The notes under the pieces were generated by a model, which was not told where the DNA came from, searched no databases, and saw only the letters and a list, made by a program, of their open reading frames with translations. DNA of 10,242 nucleotides from Acidobacteriota bacterium (GTDB taxonomy: Bacteria > Acidobacteriota > Thermoanaerobaculia > Multivoradales > JAHEKO01), in assembly GCA_027296385.1 (NCBI GenBank), contig JAPUJD010000181.1, positions 1 to 10,242 on the forward strand. Reading direction: 5' to 3'. Shown here one piece after another: positions 1 through 5,985 of this stretch; position 1 is the first letter of the stretch; every line of letters starts with the position of its first letter. Both the position numbers and the translations under genes were made by a program.

Positions 1-1
1 C

Positions 2-97
2 GAGCGCGATTTCCGCGACGCCAAGACCGTGCGCGTCAACGCTTGGGTGCTGTCTCAGACGGAAGCTCGCTGGGCCGCTTTGACCGTGCTGGTGTAG
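2..97 (+). CDS. C-terminal end of an unrecognised protein (partial)
   Basis: Only the last 31 codons are in the window, ending in TAG at 95-97. The frame is open from base 2 and reads ERDFRDAKTVRVNAW followed by VLSQTEARWAALTVLV. The pattern of an acidic/basic start, a TV-V-W-LS stretch and a TEAR-x-x-AL ending looks like a real conserved protein tail rather than a chance frame. I loosely associate it with short conserved exported proteins but cannot name a family. The 137 nt that follow before trkA suggest this gene ends its own transcription unit. No function is proposed. Confidence 0.55.
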   Translation, partial: ERDFRDAKTVRVNAWVLSQTEARWAALTVLV

Positions 98-234
98 GGT
101 TTCCGATCTCACTGCGATAATCCGATTACCTGGCCGGCAGCCTGAGAGCGGCCCGGACTTCTCACCCGGCTGCGCCGGCCGGGGGTAGAGCGCCGGCCTC
201 GCATCACGTCGGAGCGGCGATACAATACCGGCCG
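98..234. other. GC-rich structured intergenic spacer upstream of trkA
   Basis: This stretch holds no plausible gene. The heptamer GGCCGGC at 132-138 is perfectly complementary to GCCGGCC at 174-180, and the same GCCGGCC occurs again at 192-198. A short hairpin is also possible with CCGGC 166-170, loop TGC and GCCGG 174-178, which competes with the longer pairing. No T-tract follows, so a classical Rho-independent terminator is not supported. The structures may end the upstream gene or may simply reflect GC-rich sequence. Confidence 0.35.
221..226 (+). promoter_or_regulatory. Candidate -10 box of trkA (leaderless-type)
   Basis: TACAAT matches five of six positions of the TATAAT consensus and lies only 8 nt before the ATG at 235. 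Initiation about 7 nt downstream would fall at or next to the start codon, giving a leaderless or almost leaderless transcript. No Shine-Dalgarno sequence sits at normal spacing, which agrees with this. The -35 region (about 198-204) is weak. Confidence 0.45.
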
Positions 235-1590
235 ATGGCCCTCCAACGTTACGTCGTCATGGGAGCGGGTGAAGTCGGCTTTCACCTCGCGCGCGCCCTC
301 TCCGCCGAGGGGCACGACGTGACCGTCATCGAGATCGATCCCAGCAAGCGCGAGCGGATCGAGGAGGAGCTCGACGTCCTGGTGATCGCGGGAAACGGCG
401 CTCATCCGCCGGTATTGACCGCCGCCGGAGCCGCGTCGTGCAACCTCTTCATGGCTGTCTCCTCGTCGGACGAGGCCAACCTCGCGGCGGCCTGCCTCGC
501 CAAGCGCCTCGGCGCCCAACGAACAGTGGTCCGCGTCGGCGAGGCCAACGAAGTGATCACCGAGCGCCGGCTGCTGGAAGAGGTCTTCTCGGTCGATCTG
601 CTGCTCTCCACCCAGCTGCTGACGACAACGCGAATCCTCAACCAGATCCGCGGTCACAATACGATGGCGGTGGAGTACCTGGCCGACGGCAAAGTTCAGC
701 TGCGCAAGATCCGCCTGGACGGCGATTCGCCCCTGACCCAGAAACCGCTGCGCGAAGTGGAGATGCCCAAGGACAGCCTCGTGGTCGCCTACTTCCGCGG
801 CAAGCAGCTCACGGTGCCCTCCGGTGACGATCGGGCCGAGCCCGGTGACGACGCCCTCATCCTCGGCACGACGGCGGTCATCGGCGAGGCCGAGCGCCTA
901 GTCTCGAGCAGCCGCGAGGTCGTCGGCACCGTCGTCATCGCCGGCGGCGGGCGCACGGGCCGCACGGTGGCGCAAGCGCTCTCCTCGTTCGACGCCCAGA
1001 TCAAGATCATCGAGCGCGATCGTACCTGCGCCGAGGAGCTGGCAACCCTGTTCCCCCGCTGTCAGGTAATCCACGGCGACGCGACCGACTTCTCGCTCCT
1101 CCAGGTCGAACGCATCGATCTGGCCGACACCTTCGTCGCCCTCACCGGCCATGACGAGTCCAACCTCATGGCCTCACTACTGGCGCGCGACCTCGGAGTA
1201 CCGCAAGAGTTGGCGCTGGTTCATCGGGCGGAGACTTCGCACCTGTGGCGTCGCCTCGGCCTACACCATGTGTTCAGCCCGCGGGCGCTGGCCTACGCGC
1301 GGATTCGCGAGTACGTCGAAAGCGGCTACAGCGCCAATATCGTGTCGCTGCAACGCGGGGCGGCAGTCGTCATCGAGCGCCAGCTCGCCAGCGCCAGTCC
1401 CGCGGCCGGCGTGACGCTGGCCGAGATGGCGGCCCCGCGGGGGTTGATCGTCGGCGCCGTCGTCCGGGGCCGCAAGGTCTTCGTGCCCCGGGGCAGCGAC
1501 CGCCTCGAGGTCGGCGATCTGGTGATCCTTTTCGTCCAGGAGGAGGAGCTCGACACGGTGCGACTCCTCTTCCCCGGTCGCTCAGCGTGA
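235..1590 (+). CDS. trkA: Trk potassium uptake system NAD-binding regulatory protein TrkA
   Basis: This cytoplasmic protein binds to the TrkH channel and gates K+ uptake in response to nucleotides. It is 451 residues, close to the usual ~458 of full-length TrkA, and has the expected duplicated layout. The first Rossmann (RCK_N) domain opens with GAGEVG at residues 10-15 and has acidic residues E33/D35 at the end of the second strand, where NAD ribose is normally held. An RCK_C domain follows (about 145-225). The second Rossmann domain carries GGGRTG at 237-242 with E260/D262, and a second RCK_C domain runs from about 375 to the end. The ATG at 235 places the glycine motif directly at the N-terminus as in the family. 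The stop overlaps the trkH start by 4 nt (GTGA), so the two are translationally coupled. I see no damage to key motifs. Confidence 0.95.
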   Translation: MALQRYVVMGAGEVGFHLARALSAEGHDVTVIEIDPSKRERIEEELDVLVIAGNGAHPPVLTAAGAASCNLFMAVSSSDEANLAAACLAKRLGAQRTVVRVGEANEVITERRLLEEVFSVDLLLSTQLLTTTRILNQIRGHNTMAVEYLADGKVQLRKIRLDGDSPLTQKPLREVEMPKDSLVVAYFRGKQLTVPSGDDRAEPGDDALILGTTAVIGEAERLVSSSREVVGTVVIAGGGRTGRTVAQALSSFDAQIKIIERDRTCAEELATLFPRCQVIHGDATDFSLLQVERIDLADTFVALTGHDESNLMASLLARDLGVPQELALVHRAETSHLWRRLGLHHVFSPRALAYARIREYVESGYSANIVSLQRGAAVVIERQLASASPAAGVTLAEMAAPRGLIVGAVVRGRKVFVPRGSDRLEVGDLVILFVQEEELDTVRLLFPGRSA

Positions 1591-3035
1591 ACTTCCGTCC
1601 CGCCCTACGCTTTCTCGGCCGGCTGATCCTGCTCCTGGCGGGAACCGAGTTGGCGCCAGCTGTCTGCGCCGCTCTCTACGGCGAATGGCAGGACGTCGGC
1701 GCGTTCGGCTGGAGCGCCGCCATCACGGCGGTCTGCGGCATAGCCCTGATCGTCGCCGGGAGCTCCTCCGGCCGCATCTTTCGCCGCGAGGGCATCCTCA
1801 TCGTCGTCGGCGGTTGGGTCCTAGCCTCGGTTTTCGGCGCCCTTCCCTACTTGCTGACCGGTACCTTCATACATCCTATCGACGCTCTCTTCGAGTCGGC
1901 TTCGGGCTTCACCACGACGGGCGCCTCGGTGATGATCAACATCGAGGCGGCGTCGCGGGGCATCCTCTTCTGGCGCAGCATGACGCAGTGGCTCGGCGGC
2001 ATGGGCATCATCGTGCTCTTCGTCGCGTTACTGCCCCAACTCGGCCCCGGGGCGCGCTTCCTATACAAGCTCGAGGTTCCCGGCCCCACGGCCGAAGCCC
2101 TCCAGCCTCATATCCGCGACACCGCGGCCATGCTCTGGAAGATCTACCTCGCCTTCACCGCGGCCGAGACGGCCTTGCTGATGCTGGCCGGACTCGATCT
2201 CTACGACGCCCTCACACACACTTTCTCGACCCTGTCGACCGGGGGCTTCTCGCCGCGTAACGCCTCGATTGCCGCCTTCGACTCGCCGTGGGTGCATCTC
2301 ATCATCATCGCTTTCATGATTCTCGCCGGGGCCAATTTCTCGCTCTTCTACGGCATGCGCCTACGTCAGCGGTGGAACCTCCTGCACGACACGGAGTTCC
2401 GCCTCTATGCCTTGATCCTCGGCGCCACGACGCTGGTGGTCCTCATCGACCTGCTGCGCAACGGCGACTACTCCAACCCGCTGCGCGCACTGCTCGACTC
2501 GAGCTTCCAGGTGGTGGCGATCATGACCACCACTGGCTTCGCGACCACCGATTTCGACGCCTGGCCCATCCTGAGCAGCCTGCTGCTAGTCATGTTGATG
2601 TTCGTCGGTGGCTGCGCCGGCTCGACCGCCGGCTCGATGAAGGTCATGCGCATGGTCATCGGCATCCGCTACGCGATGCGCGAGGTGCGGCTGATGTTCA
2701 GCCCCAACACCGTCTTGCGCATCTTCATCGGCGGCAAGCCGGTGCCGGACTCGGTGGTGCGCAGCGTCGCCGGTTTCTTCATCCTGTACCTCACGATCTG
2801 GGCCGCCGGCTCGTTCCTGCTGGCGCTCGGCAGCCCTGATCTGGTGACCGCCGCCACGGCTTCCGCCGCCACCCTGGGCAACATTGGTCCCGGCCTCGAG
2901 GCAGTCGGCCCGACCCAGAACTACAGCTTCTTCAGCGCCGGGCACAAGGCCCTCATGGTCCTGCTCATGTGGCTCGGTCGACTCGAGGTGTACTCCATCG
3001 TCGCGATCCTGACCCGGGCCTACTGGAGGGCTTGA
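1587..3035 (+). CDS. trkH: Trk potassium uptake channel subunit TrkH
   Basis: This integral inner-membrane K+ channel/transporter subunit works with TrkA. It is 482 residues, the family's normal size. Four M1-P-M2 repeats are visible through their selectivity-filter loops: TTTGAS around 109-114, LSTGGF at 216-221, MTTTGF at 313-318 and TLGNIGPG at 429-436, each with the conserved glycine. The GGCAGST-x-GS-x-K segment just after the third filter is the typical intramembrane gating loop region. The ending LGRLEVYSIVAIL then TRAYWR is characteristic of the family. The start is the GTG at 1587 inside GTGA, overlapping the trkA stop by 4 nt. An open frame extends upstream to 1245 but would lie inside trkA. 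A GGAGGG near the 3' end appears to serve the next gene. Confidence 0.95.
   Translation: MNFRPALRFLGRLILLLAGTELAPAVCAALYGEWQDVGAFGWSAAITAVCGIALIVAGSSSGRIFRREGILIVVGGWVLASVFGALPYLLTGTFIHPIDALFESASGFTTTGASVMINIEAASRGILFWRSMTQWLGGMGIIVLFVALLPQLGPGARFLYKLEVPGPTAEALQPHIRDTAAMLWKIYLAFTAAETALLMLAGLDLYDALTHTFSTLSTGGFSPRNASIAAFDSPWVHLIIIAFMILAGANFSLFYGMRLRQRWNLLHDTEFRLYALILGATTLVVLIDLLRNGDYSNPLRALLDSSFQVVAIMTTTGFATTDFDAWPILSSLLLVMLMFVGGCAGSTAGSMKVMRMVIGIRYAMREVRLMFSPNTVLRIFIGGKPVPDSVVRSVAGFFILYLTIWAAGSFLLALGSPDLVTAATASAATLGNIGPGLEAVGPTQNYSFFSAGHKALMVLLMWLGRLEVYSIVAILTRAYWRA
3025..3030 (+). promoter_or_regulatory. Ribosome binding site for the gene at 3040
   Basis: GGAGGG lies inside the last codons of trkH, 9 nt before the GTG at 3040. 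This is the best Shine-Dalgarno sequence on the plus strand of the window and supports the GTG as start, with the gene co-transcribed from trkH. Confidence 0.55.
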
Positions 3036-3039
3036 TCTC

Positions 3040-3996
3040 GTGGGCGAGACTACCGGCTCGAGGCAGGCTACGAATGATCTCCTGCTACCCGGGCCGCAAC
3101 CTCCGCTAACCCACTTCGGCGCCACCCTGCTGCGCCACGTCGTCGTCACCGGTCTACGCTACACGCTCTATCACCTCGGACTGGCGGTGCCGGACAAACC
3201 GCCGATCCGGATTCACCAGCTACAGCTCTACCTCGATTCCTCGGCTGTCGAGCGCATGCTGGACGGCCAGCCGGCAGGGCCGGCCGTGGCCGCCGCTCTC
3301 GTCGACCCTCTCGGAGTCGCCCCCGCCCGAGAAGTCGGCCCGACCGGCGCCGCCTTCTTTCACCGCTTGCGCCTGCGTAGGGCGCGGCACCGCCGACTTC
3401 CGCGACCGGAACAGCTACCCACCAGCTCGACTTCGGCGCTCGAGTATCACTTCCGGTGCCATCTCTCCGCCTGCCTACCGGCACTCAACAACGCGTTGCT
3501 GGACGAGGTCCTGACGGTGCTCGAGCGCCGACGGCACCGACGGCGCGGTACCGTCGAACCGGCCCTGGGTGCCGCCGCAGCAGCCTGGGCGGCGGGGCGC
3601 AGGACGCGACTCGAGCGCCTGGGCCCGCCCGATCCCTTCACTCCCTCCTGGCTCGCAGAGGTGCCCGCCATCGACCGCGAGGGCCTCTCACACCCAGCCA
3701 AACGAGACGCCGGCCGCGGCAGGTTTCGCGAGGTCTACCGCGAGGTCCTCGACGGCCTGCGCTCGACCCTGACCGCCATGGGCGAAGCCGCCCACGCCGA
3801 CGGGGTGATCGACCAGAGGGAAGATCTGTTCTTCCTCCCCTTCGAGCTCCTCGGCGACCTGGCGGGGTCCGACAAGCCCCCTTGGCTGGACGCCGCGGTG
3901 CTGCGCAACCGAGCCGAGTACTTCGGCCTGGTGCGGGCCGCCGACGGCCCGACCGAGGCGGCCTGGAGCGCCTCGCCGCTCAACTTGATGCCCTAG
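3040..3996 (+). CDS. Orphan protein resembling the central region of PEP-utilising enzymes
   Basis: This protein has 318 residues, no signal peptide and no obvious membrane segment. Two parts recall the middle of PEP synthase/rifampicin phosphotransferase-type proteins. Near the N-terminus, PLTHFGATLLRH (22-33), a YTLYHLGL segment and LQLYLDSS follow the family pattern of P-L-T, a helix, then LG and a Y-x-N/D element. Near the C-terminus there is a helix starting at R228, then EDLFFLPFEL (261-270) and R-x-R-x-E-Y (289-294). These match the segment that normally precedes the swivelling phosphohistidine domain. Neither the ATP-grasp nucleotide domain nor the phosphohistidine domain is present: the protein stops at 3996, about where the swivelling domain would begin. 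The middle (about 110-210) is Arg/Ala-rich and low in recognisable features. A GTG start with a good Shine-Dalgarno and a 4-nt gap to trkH argue for a translated operon gene. The homology is my own pattern match and remains uncertain, and no enzymatic function is claimed. Confidence 0.7.
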   Translation: MGETTGSRQATNDLLLPGPQPPLTHFGATLLRHVVVTGLRYTLYHLGLAVPDKPPIRIHQLQLYLDSSAVERMLDGQPAGPAVAAALVDPLGVAPAREVGPTGAAFFHRLRLRRARHRRLPRPEQLPTSSTSALEYHFRCHLSACLPALNNALLDEVLTVLERRRHRRRGTVEPALGAAAAAWAAGRRTRLERLGPPDPFTPSWLAEVPAIDREGLSHPAKRDAGRGRFREVYREVLDGLRSTLTAMGEAAHADGVIDQREDLFFLPFELLGDLAGSDKPPWLDAAVLRNRAEYFGLVRAADGPTEAAWSASPLNLMP

Positions 3997-4004
3997 AGTC
4001 TCCC

Positions 4005-5222
4005 GTGAAACGCCCACCACTACGCCCGGAGTTGATGGACGACCCGGCCCTGCCGTTGGCGGACATCGAGCGCGCCTTCACGGATCTGGACCGGGTTCAC
4101 CGCTGGGTCGGCAACGGAGCTCTCTGGCGCCAGCTCTTGCCGCTGTTGCGCCGCGGTCCCTCCAGGCAGCGGTTGCTCGACGTGGGAGCGGGCAATGGCA
4201 TGGTGGGAGCCGAGGCCCGCCGCCGTGCCGCTAGAAGCGGAGTCGAGTTGCGTGTCGTCGGACTCGACCGCAAGTTGGCCCACCTCGTCATTGGCCTGCA
4301 GCAAGGTTGCGCCCAGGCCCTCGTCGTCGGCGACGCGCTGGCCCTGCCCTTTCGCGATGGCGCGGTCGACGTGTCGATCTCGACCCTCTTCCAGCACCAC
4401 TTCGACGGCCACGACGGACGTCGGGTCTTGGCGGAGATGCGACGGGTCGTCAGCCGGGCCGCGGTCGTCGTCGACATCCGGCGCTCACGCCTGGGCAGCC
4501 TGCTGGGCCGAGGCGTCTTGAAGCTGCTACGCCTGGGGCCGGTGGCCGGCTACGACGGCCCCATGTCGCTGGATCAGGGTTGGACGACGGCCGAGATCAG
4601 GGCCGCCGCACCGGAGAGTGTGACCTTCCAGTTGCACCGTCGGTGGCCGTTTCGGTGGTCGCTCCAGCTCGACGCCGAACCGCGCGACGCCGGCGACCCG
4701 AAGATGCCGCGCAACGTGGAGGTCAAGGCTCGTCTCAGCGATGTCGCCGGCGTTTGTCGAAGGGCCCGGGCGCTCGCCACCGATGGTCCTCACGAATTCG
4801 TTCAGCACGACGTTTTCTTTCACTGTCGGCGAGGCCGTCTCAAGCTCAGACGATTCGCCGACGGCGCAGGCGAGCTCATCGCCTACGAGCGAGCCGACGA
4901 GGCCGGACCCAAGACCTCCCACTATCGAGTCGTGCCCTGCGCGGATCCCGACGCCGTCGCCGAGGCCCTCGGCAACGCCCTCGGCGTGCTGGGAGAAGTT
5001 CGGAAGCGGCGAACACTGTTCTTGATCGGACGCACACGCGTTCACCTGGACGAGGTCGAGGATCTGGGCAGTTTCCTCGAGCTCGAGGTCGTCCTGGGAG
5101 TTGGAGAGCCGGCCGCGGCAGGCGAGGCCGAGATCGCGGCGCTGATGACCGCGCTCGGGGTCGAATCGGCGTGCCTGATCACCGGCGCCTACGTCGATCT
5201 GCTGATCGACGACCGGGCGTGA
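4005..5222 (+). CDS. Fused class I SAM methyltransferase and CYTH (class IV adenylate cyclase-like) protein
   Basis: One uninterrupted 405-residue frame carries two domains. The N-terminal ~230 residues form a class I methyltransferase: motif I is LLDVGAGNG at 57-65, followed by VVGLDRK, then VVGDALALPFRDGAVD and a STLFQHHF helix. The segment VVDIRRSRLG, then GYDGPMSLDQ and RRWPFRW, recalls UbiE-like methyltransferases found beside type III polyketide synthases, but no such synthase is here. The C-terminal domain starts at M234 with PRNVEVKARL, then GRLKLR, ELIAYER, VRKRRTLFLIG, VHLDEVEDLG and FLELEVVLG. This is a CYTH triphosphate-tunnel fold related to CyaB. The canonical ExExK motif reads N237-V-E239-V-K241, lacking the first acidic residue. 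The GTG at 4005 is 8 nt after the previous stop; ATG 4035 is an alternative start. An internal ATG at 4704 could make a free CYTH protein, but the methyltransferase has no stop of its own. The substrate is unknown. Confidence 0.85.
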   Translation: MKRPPLRPELMDDPALPLADIERAFTDLDRVHRWVGNGALWRQLLPLLRRGPSRQRLLDVGAGNGMVGAEARRRAARSGVELRVVGLDRKLAHLVIGLQQGCAQALVVGDALALPFRDGAVDVSISTLFQHHFDGHDGRRVLAEMRRVVSRAAVVVDIRRSRLGSLLGRGVLKLLRLGPVAGYDGPMSLDQGWTTAEIRAAAPESVTFQLHRRWPFRWSLQLDAEPRDAGDPKMPRNVEVKARLSDVAGVCRRARALATDGPHEFVQHDVFFHCRRGRLKLRRFADGAGELIAYERADEAGPKTSHYRVVPCADPDAVAEALGNALGVLGEVRKRRTLFLIGRTRVHLDEVEDLGSFLELEVVLGVGEPAAAGEAEIAALMTALGVESACLITGAYVDLLIDDRA

Positions 5223-5226
5223 TTCG

Positions 5227-5232
5227 TATACT
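5227..5232 (+). promoter_or_regulatory. Candidate -10 box before the phosphodiesterase gene (leaderless-type)
   Basis: TATACT matches five of six positions of TATAAT in the 19-nt gap after the methyltransferase-CYTH gene and ends 9 nt before the ATG at 5242. There is no Shine-Dalgarno sequence in the gap. The arrangement mirrors the one before trkA and suggests an internal promoter giving a leaderless mRNA. The -35 match is poor (TCGACG at 5206-5211, 15-nt spacing). Confidence 0.4.
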
Positions 5233-5241
5233 CGCACTTCC

Positions 5242-5985
5242 ATGACTCTTTCCGTGCTCAGCCTCGCGGCTCGCCCTTGGATCGTCGGCCATCGCGGAGC
5301 CGCCGGCGAAGCGCCGGAGAACAGCCTGGAGAGTCTCTTGTTGGCCGTCGAGCAAGGCGCCGACATGATCGAGCTCGACCTCCAGCTGACGGCAGACGGG
5401 AGCCTGGTGGCCTGCCACGACTGGACTCTCGAGCGCATGGGGGGCATCGAGCTGACGATCGAGGAGACTCCGCTCGACGCCCTGCGGGAGGTCGAGATCA
5501 GCGGCGAGTTCCGCACTCCCCGGGCCCGCCAATTCGTCTCGACCTTGAGCTCGATCCTGGCGCTCCTGCCGCCGGAGATGCCGCTCAACCTGGAGCTCAA
5601 GCGACGTCTGGCCGACCCCGCGGTGTTGGCCGCACGGTTGGCCGAAGCCGTCGCGAGTCGCGACCAGCTCTTGATATCGAGCTTCGACTGGCTGTTGCTG
5701 GCCGAAGTTCGCCGATGGCTACCGAAGCTGCCGCTCGCTCCCCTCGGAGGCCGAAGCGCAAACCCTCGAGAGTTGATCGCCACCGCGGTCCTGCTCGACG
5801 CCTGGAGCGTGCACTGCAGCCGGACCCTCGTCGATCACGAGCTCATGGAGCTAGCCGCCGCACGACCGGTGCTCACCTATACTGTCAACGAGCTCGCCGA
5901 AGCGCAGGAGCTCTTCGCGCTCGGCGTCGCCGGTGTCTTTTCGGACTTTCCCGGCCGCCTGCGACGCCAAATCGAAGCAGCATGA
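5242..5985 (+). CDS. Glycerophosphodiester phosphodiesterase
   Basis: This enzyme hydrolyses glycerophosphodiesters (deacylated phospholipids) to glycerol 3-phosphate and an alcohol. It has 247 residues, typical of the short cytoplasmic UgpQ-like type, with no signal peptide. The family signature is intact near the N-terminus: HRGAAGEAPENS with catalytic H17, then IELDLQLTADG with metal ligands E44 and D46, then CHDWTLERM with catalytic H59. The conserved NLELKR strand (around residues 115-120) and the terminal segments YTVNE and GVAGVFSDFPGRL are also present, so the barrel looks complete. The ATG at 5242 puts the catalytic strand right after a short leader. The last codons overlap the kinase start in ATGA, which links its product glycerol 3-phosphate or its alcohol with the kinase's chemistry. 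Specific substrate preference cannot be read from the sequence. Confidence 0.93.
   Translation: MTLSVLSLAARPWIVGHRGAAGEAPENSLESLLLAVEQGADMIELDLQLTADGSLVACHDWTLERMGGIELTIEETPLDALREVEISGEFRTPRARQFVSTLSSILALLPPEMPLNLELKRRLADPAVLAARLAEAVASRDQLLISSFDWLLLAEVRRWLPKLPLAPLGGRSANPRELIATAVLLDAWSVHCSRTLVDHELMELAAARPVLTYTVNELAEAQELFALGVAGVFSDFPGRLRRQIEAA

Noticed and set aside
1245..1586. Upstream extension of trkH inside trkA
   Set aside because: It translates to Arg/Gly/Pro-rich shadow sequence of trkA; the GTG at 1587 fits the TrkH N-terminus and the 4-nt coupling.
3456..4004. Upstream in-frame extension of the methyltransferase-CYTH frame
   Set aside because: It overlaps the 318-residue gene in another frame and translates to Arg/Pro-rich sequence without family features; the GTG at 4005 just after that gene's stop is a better start.
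4527..5783. Long minus-strand open frame of 418 codons across the CYTH and phosphodiesterase genes
   Set aside because: It is antisense to two well-supported domains, has no recognisable motif, and is rich in Ser/Arg as expected for the complement of GC-biased codons.
5277..5981. Upstream in-frame extension of the kinase frame
   Set aside because: It overlaps the phosphodiesterase coding region. The ATG at 5982 starts exactly at the FGGY N-terminus and gives a normal family length.
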